Shown here: positions 26,923-35,668 of the stretch, piece by piece
Position numbering within the stretch: position 1 is the first letter of the stretch
Layout of the letters: each line of letters opens with the position of its first letter
NCBI RefSeq assembly: GCF_019633745.1
Contig: NZ_CP037968.1
Coordinates: 2,424,789-2,488,788 of the forward strand
Reading direction: 5' to 3'
DNA from: Methanofollis formosanus
GTDB taxonomy: Archaea; Halobacteriota; Methanomicrobia; Methanomicrobiales; Methanofollaceae
DNA length: 64,000 bases
Program-made: the position numbers and the translations under genes
Notes under the pieces: generated by a model
The model's database searches: none
Told to the model about the DNA's origin: nothing
Seen by the model: the letters and a program-made list of their open reading frames with translations, nothing else

Positions 26923-28104
26923 ATGAGGGTATTTTTCATAGGGTTCGGTCAGGCTGGTGGTAAGGTCGTTGATATGTTTATCGAGCAGGATCGAAGATCC
27001 GGCTCGAATAACTTCAGGGGTATCGTCGTCAACACCGCCCGCACTGACCTGATGGGACTGAAGAACATCGAGATGAAGGACCGGATTCTGATCGGTCAGA
27101 CCGTTGTGAAAGGGCATGGAGTGGGTACCGACAATGTCACCGGCGCCAGGATCGCCGCCGACGAGATCGACTCGATCGTCAACGCGATCGACACGCGGGG
27201 CACCCATGACATCGACGCCTTTGTCATCATCGCCGGTCTGGGGGGCGGTACGGGTTCGGGCGGTTCGCCGGTACTTGCCCGTCACCTGAAGCGGATCTAC
27301 CGCGAACCGGTCTACGCCGTCGGTCTCCTTCCGGCCCCTGAGGAAGGAAGGCTGTACACCTACAACGCGGCCCGGAGTCTTTCGACGCTCGTCAACGAGG
27401 CAGACAACGTCTTTGTCTTCGACAATTCCGCCTGGAAGAATGAGGGCGAGAGTGTCAAGAATGCCTATTCACGGCTGAACGAGGAGATCGTCCGTCGGTT
27501 CGGTGTCCTTTTCCGGGCCGGCGAGGTCGGGAAGGCCGGCGTCGGCGAGATGGTCGTCGACTCCTCTGAGGTCATCAACACCCTGAGGGGCGGCGGGATC
27601 TCCAGCGTCGGGTACGCCGTCACTGAGGTGGTGAGCGAGCGGACAAAGAAGAAGAAGGGGTTCTTCGGCGGTCTGCGTGGGTCTATCGGGAAGAAAGAAG
27701 AGGCATCCGAGGAGATCCTCACCGGCGAGGACAAGTCGGCGAAGGTGATCGCACTGGTGCGGCGTGCGATGCTTGGCCGGCTCACCCTTCCCTGCGATTA
27801 TTCGACGGCGGAGCGCGCCCTCGTCCTGGTGGCCGGGAACTCTTCCGAGATGGACCGCAAAGGTGTCGAGAAGGCGAAGAGCTGGGTCGAAGAGAACATT
27901 GCGGGTGTAGAAGTCCGTGGCGGGGACTATCCGGTGGACAGCAACTATGTCGCGGCGGTCGTCGTTCTCTCGACGATCGGGGAAGCGCCGAGGGTGCGTG
28001 ACCTTTTCGAGATCGCAAAGCAGACGAAAGAAGAAGTCATCAGGTCAAAAGAGAAACGTGTTTCGATGTTTGATGAAGCCGGGGTAGACCCGTTGTTCGA
28101 GTGA
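26923..28104 (+). CDS. Tubulin/FtsZ-family GTPase (CetZ-like)
   Basis: The 393-residue cytosolic protein has a tubulin-type GTP-binding N domain. MRVFFIGFGQAGGKVVDMFI holds the first nucleotide loop and GLGGGTGSGGSP is the signature G-box. NTARTDLMGLKNI and the T7-like region near NEADNVFVFDNSAW follow. The lineage looks closer to CetZ/FtsZ-like paralogs than to cell-division FtsZ: the start is GFGQAGG rather than a long N-terminal extension, and there is no C-terminal conserved peptide. A lysine-rich insert lies around residues 240-265 (RTKKKKGFFGG). CetZ proteins affect cell shape in haloarchaea; the role here is inferred. It is followed after 7 bp by a secreted coiled-coil gene. Confidence 0.85.
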   Translation: MRVFFIGFGQAGGKVVDMFIEQDRRSGSNNFRGIVVNTARTDLMGLKNIEMKDRILIGQTVVKGHGVGTDNVTGARIAADEIDSIVNAIDTRGTHDIDAFVIIAGLGGGTGSGGSPVLARHLKRIYREPVYAVGLLPAPEEGRLYTYNAARSLSTLVNEADNVFVFDNSAWKNEGESVKNAYSRLNEEIVRRFGVLFRAGEVGKAGVGEMVVDSSEVINTLRGGGISSVGYAVTEVVSERTKKKKGFFGGLRGSIGKKEEASEEILTGEDKSAKVIALVRRAMLGRLTLPCDYSTAERALVLVAGNSSEMDRKGVEKAKSWVEENIAGVEVRGGDYPVDSNYVAAVVVLSTIGEAPRVRDLFEIAKQTKEEVIRSKEKRVSMFDEAGVDPLFE

Positions 28105-28111
28105 GGAAAAG

Positions 28112-29254
28112 ATGAAGCGGATTGTCGGATTGATGATTGCACTGTTCGTCGCCATCTGCTGTATCCAGGCAGCGGCAGCGACATCGTTCGTCGATGGAGG
28201 AAACTATGACCTTAACAGGGCGCCGGACGTGGACCCTGCGTCCGGCGACCTCACACCCGGTCAGAAGGTGATCGTCACGATGACCGTGACCTTCGATGGC
28301 AGTGGCGAATACTCCTTCCCTGCTGATGAGAGTCTTGAGTTCTATTCTGAACTGGAGAATCCGAAGTGGAGTTATAATCTCGAGGTGGATGGCCGAGAGA
28401 TCTTCAGTGATCCCAAGACTTCTTCAGCCAGGTATGTTCGCCTCTTAGGTTGGGATCTTTCCTATCAAAAGGATGCAGGTGCCGAAATCGAGATGACCCT
28501 TGAGGGGAAGGCTCCGGCGGTGACCGGCAACCAGAAGAAGAACATCGTCAGGATCCGGCAGTACGACGAGGACGACGATCTGGTGGATGACAGCGAGTAC
28601 ATCCTTACGCGTACGGTCATCAGCCCGCAGAACGTGGATTCGAACCTCAAGAGCGCAAATGATCGTCTGAACAATCTCAAGAGTTCAATCGAGGAGAAAC
28701 TGAAGCTGGGTGTCGATACTACCGCCGCCCAGAAGAAGTACGATGAGGCGAAGGCTGCGCTCAACCGGGCCGGTGCCACCACCGACTATGCGGCGGCCCA
28801 GGCTGACCTGACCACCGCGACAGGGGCGATGGACGCGGCCGAGTCCGAACTCTCCATGGCATGGGCACGCAAGGATATCGATGACGCCCAGGCGAAGATC
28901 AATGAGATCGATGGTCTGATCTCATACTTCGAGAACGAGGCGGGCATGAAGACCGACCAGCGGGTGGTCAGTCTCAAGACCCAGCGCGACATCGCCGCCC
29001 AGTCTCTCTCTGCAGCAAACGACAAGATGAATGATAAGAACTACGCTGCGGCCAGGATCAAGGGCGAAGAGGCTGCCCAGAAGGCGACCAGCACGCTTGA
29101 TGTCGCCAATACCCTCAAGAAAGAGGTCGGCCAGGGTTTCTCCCTTGAACTCGGCTCCCTGCCCCTGTATATCGGGGCCGGGGTGCTGGTGGTCCTGATC
29201 ATCGGCGGGATCGTCTATCTCCGTGGGCGGAGAAAGTGGGACGAGCTGGGATAA
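28112..29254 (+). CDS. Secreted membrane-anchored coiled-coil protein, unknown
   Basis: The 380 residues comprise a signal peptide (about 1-23), a beta-rich N domain (about 25-165), a long helical Ala/Asp/Lys-rich region (about 175-335, with SANDRLNNLKSSIEEKLKLG and DDAQAKINEIDGLISYFENE) and a C-terminal transmembrane helix (LYIGAGVLVVLIIGGIVYLR) with a basic tail. This is an outside-facing stalk anchored at its C terminus. Its junction of 7 bp with the CetZ-like gene implies co-transcription and raises the possibility of a link between an internal cytoskeletal GTPase and an envelope protein. The function is unknown. Confidence 0.8.
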   Translation: MKRIVGLMIALFVAICCIQAAAATSFVDGGNYDLNRAPDVDPASGDLTPGQKVIVTMTVTFDGSGEYSFPADESLEFYSELENPKWSYNLEVDGREIFSDPKTSSARYVRLLGWDLSYQKDAGAEIEMTLEGKAPAVTGNQKKNIVRIRQYDEDDDLVDDSEYILTRTVISPQNVDSNLKSANDRLNNLKSSIEEKLKLGVDTTAAQKKYDEAKAALNRAGATTDYAAAQADLTTATGAMDAAESELSMAWARKDIDDAQAKINEIDGLISYFENEAGMKTDQRVVSLKTQRDIAAQSLSAANDKMNDKNYAAARIKGEEAAQKATSTLDVANTLKKEVGQGFSLELGSLPLYIGAGVLVVLIIGGIVYLRGRRKWDELG

Positions 29255-29265
29255 TCGCTCAATCC

Positions 29266-29272
29266 TTTTTTT
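29266..29272 (+). terminator. Oligo-T terminator after the coiled-coil gene
   Basis: Seven T lie about a dozen bases after the stop codon, followed by another T-run near 29297 just before the repeat element. Confidence 0.45.
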
Positions 29273-29313
29273 CGTTACATTCTTCCACCAGGGTTTTTCT
29301 TTTTTGGGCTGTG

Positions 29314-29852
29314 TAGAATCAGGCATGAACCCCCCGCTCAAGCATACGCGATGAAAATTTACCTGAGCAGCGTCTCGAGGGTGTGGATTGATCCCTCTCC
29401 TTGCAACAGGGCAACAGTGAGTATCCCGTTTCATCGCCGCCCCTCGGCCATCTTCCATCCGTGGGGGGTCCGGGGGGTCTCCCCCCGGCGCGAGACGGTG
29501 GCGAAGAGTCTACACTATGGGCGGCACGTCGATCATCACGCCTTCCCAAACCTCGGTGCCGCCCCTCCATCATCGGGTCTGTTTCGCTATCTCGCGAGAA
29601 GATAGCCAGGGGGCGGCGAAGATTGGTGTGATCCCGCTGAGAAACGATCGGCACTCTGCAGTCCTGGATCTATCCTTGGGGTCATGGGGGCGGGAAAATA
29701 TGCTGATCAGAACATGCCGCCCCCTCTCGCACGATCGTTCCTGTCGTCTCGCGAGGAGATGGGGCGGGTGCGGCGATGGATTGAGAGATCAAGCGACAAA
29801 AAATTTTCATCCGGTATGCTTGAGCCCGGGGTTTATGCCCCATCCGACACAG
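29314..29852. repeat. Composite intergenic repeat (copy 3), complete with both inverted ends
   Basis: The left end (29314-29360) runs AGAATCAGGCATGAACCCCC, then CTCAAGCATACGCGATGAAA. The right end (29801-29852) is TTTTCATCCGGTATGCTTGA, finishing in CATCCGACACAG. The outermost bases pair as CTGTGT/ACACAG. Internal hairpin units are at 29434-29525 (GCCGCCCCTCGGCCATCTTC to GGGCGGCACG) and at about 29555-29620 (closing on GAAGATAGCCAGGGGGCGGC). A third, poorer unit follows. The run of A at 29854-29860, which is the minus-strand terminator of the Agl23 gene, abuts the right end. Confidence 0.75.
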
Positions 29853-29853
29853 T

Positions 29854-29860
29854 AAAAAAA
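29854..29860 (-). terminator. Oligo-T terminator of the Agl23-like gene
   Basis: Seven T on the minus strand lie about ten bases after the Agl23-like stop codon, immediately inside the boundary with the repeat element. Confidence 0.45.
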
Positions 29861-29870
29861 GTGAATCCCT

Positions 29871-31463
29871 TCAGACCGCACTTGTATTCCTGACAAAGAC
29901 CTCGAGACGCATGTTCCCCATCTTCCCGTCTCTCTTGAAGTAGTAATCCAGCAGCCGGTCCTTGTTGTCGTACCACGAGAACCAGTAGTTGAGGTTATAG
30001 GGCCGTTTCTCGAAGCCAGGCAGGGATTCGTACGTGTCCTCGTCGGAGGTGACGACCACGTCGAACTTTCCAGACCTGAAGGTGCTTTCATCGATCTTTC
30101 GGCCGTAATAACTGATCTTTTCGGCTTTATCGCCCCGGTAGTACCAGGGCAACGGCCAGTAGCGGTCCGAGGCGATGGCGGTAGCATTTGCGTCGTCGAT
30201 GAAGGCCATCACTTCCCGCATGTCCTCGGAGTTCTGGACCTGCACGATCGGTTCGTTCACGTCGGCCGGGACATAGGCCACATGCCAGAGGACCGGTGCC
30301 AGGAAGAGCACCGATGCCAGGGCGATGAGGGCCTTCCTCTTCGTCATCGCATAGGTTGCGACAAAGACCATCGGGAGGAGCTGGTGGAGGATGAGCCAGG
30401 GCACCTTCTCGCCGATGTAGGCGTACGCCGCGAGGGAGAGGACCATCCAGACGATGCAGAACCTGAAAAATTCTTCTTTTTTGTCGAAGGTCCGCATCTC
30501 CGGGACCGAGAGTCCGGCCTGCTGCAGGGAGGTTCTGACCAGATGGTACATCGAGTCTTTCTCTCCCTGGGTCTTCCCGGCACGGAGGAACTGGCCGACC
30601 CCGACGGCGGCAAGGATGAAGATCGGGAGTTCGTACAGGATGAAGAGGAGGATATAGAAGAAGAACGGTCCGCCGATCCGCTCCTGCTCGTGCATCGCCC
30701 ACCAGTGGGAGACGGCGTCGGGGATCCAGGTGAGCACCCGTTCGGGATGGGCGCCGAACGAGGAGTAGAAGAGGACGATGACGCCCGCCATGACAAGCGT
30801 GCCGACGATGAGGTCGCGCTTCCATCTCGCCGGCAGGGGAACCTTCTTCGACCAGAGGAGGTAGAGGATGTACACCCCGAAGATCCCGAGGACGATCGGC
30901 ATGTTCTCCTTGCATGCCAGGCCGAGCCCGGTCGCAAGTCCGGCGAGGGCCGCCCAGCGGAGTTGTTCTCTCTCGAAATAGAGAAGAAGGGCAAGCAGGA
31001 GTACGAAGGTGAGGAAGAGGATGAAAATGTCGTTCCTGAGGAAGCGGGAGAAGTAGACCATCTCGGGAGAGATCGCAAGAAAGAACGCCGCAACCAGCGT
31101 CTGCCTCCGGTCGAGGTAGCCGAGTCGGTGCAGCGGCCAGACCAGGGCGACGACCAGCGTGCCGAGGAGGGCGGGCACCAGCCTCCCGACCAGATCGGAG
31201 TCTCCGAAGAGGGCGAACATCCCTGAGGTCACATAATACAGGAGTGGACCATGATATGAGGGATCGTAGAGATAGGTCCCTTCGGTCAGGAGTTTATATG
31301 AGAACCAGGCGTGGATCGCCTCGTCATGATGGAAGAGTTTGAGGTCGAGAAACGCGAACCGCAGGACGGCCGCAAGTATCAGAATAAGAAAAAAAATTCT
31401 CTCAAAAGAGAGAAATTGATGGATTTTCTTGGCAGATCCCAGAGCCGGACCGCCGCTCACCAC
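29871..31463 (-). CDS. agl23: Agl23-like (TIGR03663) glycosylation membrane protein
   Basis: The 530-residue GT-C-like integral membrane protein has about eleven helices. The luminal acidic motif HHDEAIHAWFSYKLLTEGTY near residue 45 is the DE-type motif of oligosaccharyltransferase/PMT-like enzymes. FSRFLRNDIFILFL and ACKENMPIVLGIFGVY are further family blocks. The C-terminal soluble part begins near residue 395. TIGR03663 proteins are described as flippase-activity-associated and are commonly found together with YYY proteins. Here the YYY gene lies 6 kb away beyond the CetZ-like gene. The start is GTG at 31463, four bases past the S10 stop. Confidence 0.85.
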   Translation of the reverse strand: MVSGGPALGSAKKIHQFLSFERIFFLILILAAVLRFAFLDLKLFHHDEAIHAWFSYKLLTEGTYLYDPSYHGPLLYYVTSGMFALFGDSDLVGRLVPALLGTLVVALVWPLHRLGYLDRRQTLVAAFFLAISPEMVYFSRFLRNDIFILFLTFVLLLALLLYFEREQLRWAALAGLATGLGLACKENMPIVLGIFGVYILYLLWSKKVPLPARWKRDLIVGTLVMAGVIVLFYSSFGAHPERVLTWIPDAVSHWWAMHEQERIGGPFFFYILLFILYELPIFILAAVGVGQFLRAGKTQGEKDSMYHLVRTSLQQAGLSVPEMRTFDKKEEFFRFCIVWMVLSLAAYAYIGEKVPWLILHQLLPMVFVATYAMTKRKALIALASVLFLAPVLWHVAYVPADVNEPIVQVQNSEDMREVMAFIDDANATAIASDRYWPLPWYYRGDKAEKISYYGRKIDESTFRSGKFDVVVTSDEDTYESLPGFEKRPYNLNYWFSWYDNKDRLLDYYFKRDGKMGNMRLEVFVRNTSAV

Positions 31464-31466
31464 GCA

Positions 31467-31775
31467 TCAGCTCTCCAGCACGATCTCGATGCCGATGTCC
31501 TTGGGCACCTGGATGCGCATCAGCTGTCTGAGAGCACGCTCGTCGGCGTCGATGTCGATGAGGCGCTTGTGTACCCGCATCTGCCAGCGATCCCAGGTTG
31601 CAGTACCCTCTCCGTCAGGGCTCTTTCTGATCGGAACGACCAGCTTCTTGGTGGGGAGGGGGATAGGCCCTGCCAGATTCACGCCTGTCCTCTCTGCAAT
31701 TTCCTTGATCCTGTCACAGACCATCTCAACTTTATCGTAGTCGGTCCCTGAAAGGCGTATTCTGGCTTTCTGCAT
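31467..31775 (-). CDS. rps10: Ribosomal protein S10
   Basis: The 102-residue small-subunit protein begins [40 protein letters not shown] and [20 protein letters not shown] are family hallmarks. The start at 31775 is preceded by GTGAGGATT. It forms the classic pair with EF-1alpha, 20 bp downstream of it. Confidence 0.97.
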   Translation of the reverse strand: MQKARIRLSGTDYDKVEMVCDRIKEIAERTGVNLAGPIPLPTKKLVVPIRKSPDGEGTATWDRWQMRVHKRLIDIDADERALRQLMRIQVPKDIGIEIVLES

Positions 31776-31795
31776 AATCCTCACCCATTAACAGA

Positions 31796-33073
31796 TTATC
31801 TCATCTGCTTGGCCTGGACAGCAACGCACATGCCAGCCGCGATGGTGGAGCCCATATCACGGACCGCGAAACGACCGAGCTGCGGGATCTCCTTGACGTT
31901 CTCAAGGACCATCGGGCGGGTCGGTTTGATCTTGACGATCGCTGCATCGCCGGCCTTGAGGAAGGTCGGGTTCTGCTCCTTGACCTGGCCGGTGCGGGGG
32001 TCAAGCTTGCTGAGCAGTTCGGTGAACATGCAGGCGACCTGTGCGGTGTGGCAGTGGAAGACCGGGGTGTACCCGACGGTGAGTGCGCTCGGGTGCTGAA
32101 GCACGACGATCTGAGCGGTGAACTCCTCGACGACCGTCGGCGGAGCGTCGACCGGACCACAGACATCGCCACGGCGGATGTCGCCCTTGCCGACACCACG
32201 GACGTTGAACCCGACGTTGTCGCCAGGCAGTGCCTCGGGGATCTCTTCGTGGTGCATCTCGACGGACTTGACCTCACCGTTGACGTTGCCGGGCATGAAG
32301 GAGACCTTGTCGCCCTTCTTCATGATACCGGTCTCGACACGACCGACAGGCACGGTACCGACACCGGAGATGGTGTAGACGTCCTGGATCGGGAGACGGA
32401 GCGGGAGGTTGGTCGGCTTCTCGGGTTCCTTAAGAGCGTTGAGGGCTTCAAGGACCGTCGGGCCGTTGTACCATGGGGTCTTGTCGGACTTCGCGGCGAT
32501 GTTTGCTCCCTCGAAGGAGGACATCGGGATGAACGGAACGTCGTCGGGCTTGAAACCGACCATCTTGAGGAGCTGCGAGAGCTGTTCCTTGACCTCGTTG
32601 TACCGCTTCTCATCGTAGTTGGCGGCGTCCATCTTGTTGACACCGACGATGAGCTGGTTGATACCGAGGGTCCTGGAAAGGAAGACGTGCTCCTTGGTCT
32701 GCTCCATGACCCCGTCGGGTGCGGCGACGACGAGCAGTGCTGCGTCGGCCTGGGATGCACCGGTGATCATGTTCTTGATGAAGTCACGGTGGCCCGGACA
32801 GTCTACCACGGTGAAGTAGAACTTGTCGGTGTCGAAGCGCTTGTGGGCGATATCGATGGTGATACCGCGCTCGCGCTCCTCTTTCAGGCTGTCCATGACC
32901 CATGCAAACTCGAAGGAGCCCTTGCCCTTGGCTTCGGCTTCCTTTCTGAAGGTCTCAATAATGTGCGCGGGTACGGCTCCTGTCTCGAACAGAAGACGGC
33001 CGACGGTGGTGGACTTACCGTGGTCGATGTGCCCGATGACAGCAAGGTTCATGTGTGGTTTATCAGTTGCCAT
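31796..33073 (-). CDS. tuf: Translation elongation factor EF-1alpha
   Basis: This GTPase delivers aminoacyl-tRNA to the ribosome. It is 425 residues. G1 is [10 protein letters not shown], the switch/G2 region contains [15 protein letters not shown]3 is DCPGHRDF and G4 is VNKMDA. The C-terminal beta-barrel domains start near residues 220 and 320. GGAGGATAATCT before the ATG is a strong ribosome-binding site. Confidence 0.98.
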   Translation of the reverse strand: MATDKPHMNLAVIGHIDHGKSTTVGRLLFETGAVPAHIIETFRKEAEAKGKGSFEFAWVMDSLKEERERGITIDIAHKRFDTDKFYFTVVDCPGHRDFIKNMITGASQADAALLVVAAPDGVMEQTKEHVFLSRTLGINQLIVGVNKMDAANYDEKRYNEVKEQLSQLLKMVGFKPDDVPFIPMSSFEGANIAAKSDKTPWYNGPTVLEALNALKEPEKPTNLPLRLPIQDVYTISGVGTVPVGRVETGIMKKGDKVSFMPGNVNGEVKSVEMHHEEIPEALPGDNVGFNVRGVGKGDIRRGDVCGPVDAPPTVVEEFTAQIVVLQHPSALTVGYTPVFHCHTAQVACMFTELLSKLDPRTGQVKEQNPTFLKAGDAAIVKIKPTRPMVLENVKEIPQLGRFAVRDMGSTIAAGMCVAVQAKQMR

Positions 33074-33148
33074 AGATTATCCTCCACTCATGTATGGGAC
33101 TGCATACACAGTCTGGTTGAAGCGAGTATCATATATTGGGCATTGATC

Positions 33149-33162
33149 TATATAAACCATTT
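33149..33162 (-). promoter_or_regulatory. Promoter of EF-1alpha (TATA box)
   Basis: On the minus strand GGTTTATATAGATC matches the archaeal TATA consensus, 80 bp upstream of the ATG. It implies a leader of about 50 bases carrying the GGAGG site. Confidence 0.55.
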
Positions 33163-33249
33163 TGATTCGCCTGTTCTCCCCACGATTGCAGATTTATACG
33201 CAGGTATCGACACCCTCAAATCTCTGATTAAACAAACACTCACTGACCT

Positions 33250-33549
33250 ATGAAAACTCTGGAATTCCGCCGCGATGAAGAGAAAGGCCGTGTCACGGTG
33301 GCCTGCGCTGCCGGGGAGGTCTCGGTGTACAGTCACTGTGCCTACTGCAAGCACTGCAATGGCATCCATGTGGGCAGACGGGTGCTCCCCTCGCCGCCGC
33401 AAAAATTGGTCGGCGGGCCCAGGGGGATGGGCTTTGACGAGGAACTCCTCGACGCCGCCATGATGTTCAACTCCCTGGTCCGTGACGGAGAGGCGATCTC
33501 CTGCAATGATAAAGAGGGTGTCGGCTTTACCTCGATGTACCGCCGTTGA
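33250..33549 (+). CDS. Small Cys-cluster protein, unknown
   Basis: This 99-residue cytosolic protein has CAYCKHCNGIH near residue 30, a CxxCxxC arrangement suited to zinc or an iron-sulfur cluster, plus single Cys at about residues 19 and 85. No family is recognised. It converges with, and overlaps by 23 bp, the sulfite-reductase-like gene on the other strand and lies opposite EF-1alpha. Codon use looks like its neighbours, which supports a real gene. Confidence 0.65.
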   Translation: MKTLEFRRDEEKGRVTVACAAGEVSVYSHCAYCKHCNGIHVGRRVLPSPPQKLVGGPRGMGFDEELLDAAMMFNSLVRDGEAISCNDKEGVGFTSMYRR

Positions 33550-34399
33550 ATTCGTCCTGTAATCCCTTGCGGAAGGACTCAAAATCGATTTCGTCGAGTT
33601 GGTCGGCCAGGTGCCGTCCGCTCCACGCCTTCCGGTAGACCCAGGTGACCGCCCGTTCGACGACCGCGACGACGTCGTCTTCGCTCTCGACGGTGATGAG
33701 TTCCCGGCCCGGGTTCGGGTGCCGGCCGCGCCGCCCGCCGATGGTGATGAGGTAGTGACGGTACTCCGACTTCAGGAGGTCGAAGGGGCAGGACTGGATA
33801 CAGATCCCGCACTGGACACACTTTTCAGGGATCAGTTCGGAGATCCCGTTCTTGATGACGATCGCCGCCTCCTTGCAGTACTCGGCGCAGGTCCCGCAGC
33901 CGGTGCACATACCCTCGGTCCTGAGGGGACGGATGCGGCCGACGATCCCGATCTCGTTGAGGACCGGGCTCGTGCAGGCGTTCGGGCAGCCGGAGAGAGA
34001 GATCCGCATCCTGATCGGCATCTCGCGGCCGAAGACCTTCTCGTCGATCCTTCTTGCCAGACTGTAGGTCTCGATATTGGAGTACTTGCACCCGGCGGTG
34101 CCGGGGCAGGCGATGACGTTGACGACCTCGTCATATTCGGATCCCAGGGGGGTGCCGTTCTTCTCCAGGTCGCGGCCGACCTCTTCCAGGCGGGCGGGGT
34201 CGACGTGCGGGATCTCCATGGTCTGGCGGGTGGTGAGGTGGACCTCGCCGTCTGCATATTTCTTTGCGATCTCACCGATGCCCGCCATCTTCTCGGCGGT
34301 CAGAACCCCTGCCGGGATCCTGAGCCGCACCGCACAGAAATCTGGGTTGCGCTCGGTGATCACGCCGCCTCTTTTATAGATGGCCCGATCTCTCATCAT
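33527..34399 (-). CDS. Small dissimilatory sulfite reductase-like protein (Dsr-LP)
   Basis: The 290-residue redox protein is of the nitrite/sulfite reductase family found in methanogens. The siroheme/[4Fe-4S] ligands are CPGTAGCKYSN (Cx5C) and SLSGCPNACTSP (Cx3C). A ferredoxin insert follows with CTGCGTCAEYCKEA and CVQCGICIQSCP. The N-terminal ferredoxin-like half-domain includes GEVHLTTRQTMEIPHVDP. The physiological substrate of Dsr-LP proteins is not settled: sulfite, nitrite or a role in siroheme/tetrapyrrole chemistry are options. cobS, on the same strand 45 bp away, gives a loose tetrapyrrole context. Confidence 0.88.
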   Translation of the reverse strand: MMRDRAIYKRGGVITERNPDFCAVRLRIPAGVLTAEKMAGIGEIAKKYADGEVHLTTRQTMEIPHVDPARLEEVGRDLEKNGTPLGSEYDEVVNVIACPGTAGCKYSNIETYSLARRIDEKVFGREMPIRMRISLSGCPNACTSPVLNEIGIVGRIRPLRTEGMCTGCGTCAEYCKEAAIVIKNGISELIPEKCVQCGICIQSCPFDLLKSEYRHYLITIGGRRGRHPNPGRELITVESEDDVVAVVERAVTWVYRKAWSGRHLADQLDEIDFESFRKGLQDEFNGGTSR

Positions 34400-34443
34400 C
34401 TTGAATAGGTCAGAGGTGGAGCATAAAAAGGTGTGTGCGCCCT

Positions 34444-35160
34444 CTAGAGTGCGAGGGCCAGGGCGACGGCCGCCCGCGTGATCTCGTTTGAGGCGCCTGC
34501 GACGTCCCCGTTCACGCCGCCGAAGAGGCGGGTGGCCAGGCCGACGAGGAGGGCCACGACGAGAGCGGTCACCAGCAATGCCCTGCCGATAAGGGCCGGA
34601 CCGAGGGGGAGAAGGAAGAGCGGGAGGACCGGGACGAGGGCGTAGATGACAAAGCGCTTCTTTGCGAACCCATGGAGGTAGGCATGGATCCCGTCATGGA
34701 AGGGGGCGCCGAGGGCAGTGATCCAGGCCATCGCGAGTTTTGCGCAGACCTCCGCAGTGAGGATGACGAAGGGGACCGACCATGCCGCGGAGAGGCCCTC
34801 GACCGCGATGAGGGTGGTGAGGAGTCCGCATGCCACGCCTCCTGCGCCGATCTGCCGGTCGGTGAGGGCGGTGACCCGTTTCTCTCTGCTCCCGTGGGCC
34901 ATCAGTCCGTCGCCGAGGTCGAGGAGGCCGTCGAAGTGGTTGGCGCCCGAGACGATGATTGCGACAGCAACGGCGGCGGTCGCGGCAAGGCCGGGATGGC
35001 CGCCGAGGAGGAGGGCGACGCCTGCCGCGATCCCGCCGACCACATAGCCCGCAAGGGGGTAGAGCCAGGTGTGCCTGGCAAAGGCGTCGAAGTCTGCGGG
35101 CCGTCCGAGGGGGAGGATGGTGCAGAACTGGAAGAGTGCCCTGAGGGCGTCGAGAGCCAT
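34444..35160 (-). CDS. cobS: Adenosylcobinamide-GDP ribazoletransferase (cobalamin synthase)
   Basis: This membrane enzyme joins adenosylcobinamide-GDP to alpha-ribazole (phosphate), the last assembly step of cobalamin. It is about 238 residues with several helices. FQFCTILPLGR at the N terminus, SGANHFDGLLDLGDGLMAHG (the conserved Asp-rich catalytic block) and RQIGAGGVACGLL are all present. The start is the ATG at 35160. A longer open frame upstream runs into a repeat and is not convincing. A TATA box 26 bp before the ATG points to a leaderless transcript. Confidence 0.95.
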   Translation of the reverse strand: MALDALRALFQFCTILPLGRPADFDAFARHTWLYPLAGYVVGGIAAGVALLLGGHPGLAATAAVAVAIIVSGANHFDGLLDLGDGLMAHGSREKRVTALTDRQIGAGGVACGLLTTLIAVEGLSAAWSVPFVILTAEVCAKLAMAWITALGAPFHDGIHAYLHGFAKKRFVIYALVPVLPLFLLPLGPALIGRALLVTALVVALLVGLATRLFGGVNGDVAGASNEITRAAVALALAL

Positions 35161-35180
35161 CTGGTGTACTGGTTTAGAAG

Positions 35181-35192
35181 TATTATACAATA
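35181..35192 (-). promoter_or_regulatory. TATA box of cobS
   Basis: The minus strand reads TATTGTATAATA, centred about 26 bp before the cobS ATG. This distance puts the start of transcription at the start codon. Confidence 0.5.
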
Positions 35193-35301
35193 AGGGATGT
35201 GATTTTTGTGTCGATGAGGTATCGGTCTCTTTTCCAGGTGGAACCTCGGGGGGAACGGCCCAGATGTCGGGCCAAGAATAAATCTCAGGGAACAGGTTTG
35301 T

Positions 35302-35455
35302 TGAATCGAGCATGAGTCGAGAGCACACCTCAAGCATACGCGATGAAAATCTCATATCGCCGTTCTCTGAGGCGTGGAGGGATCCCTCCACACTTCAAAA
35401 CATGATTCTGAACAATTTTCGTCACGTATGCTTGAGCCCAGAGTTCATCCCTGAC
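35302..35455. repeat. Minimal intergenic repeat (both ends, no hairpin core)
   Basis: The left end (35302-35350, TGAATCGAGCATGAGTCGAG then CTCAAGCATACGCGATGAAA) and the right end (35414-35455, ATTTTCGTCACGTATGCTTG then CCCAGAGTTCATCC) are only about 65 bp apart. The GC-rich hairpin unit seen in the larger copies is absent from between them; a degenerate one (GCGCGCCGGGGGGGGCCGTG) lies just outside at 35480-35550. The remaining gap to 35668 shows no gene. Confidence 0.65.
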
Positions 35456-35668
35456 TATCATGAGAATGATCCTGACGATTCGCGCGCCGGGGGGGGCCGT
35501 GCTCCCCCTACCCCCAATGGTGAGGACACGCGGGGGCGGCACCTGCGCGATTCCCTCCTGATGCCCTCTTACGAGGAAAGGGATCCATCCTGGCGTTGAA
35601 ACGCTGCTCCGGACAATCCCCTCTGAACATGGTTATGGCGTATATGCCTAATACAGGGCCGAGACGAA

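Noticed and set aside
34444-35391. Longer cobS start inside the 35.3-kb repeat
   Set aside because: The extension has no family counterpart and would place the TATA box inside the gene.
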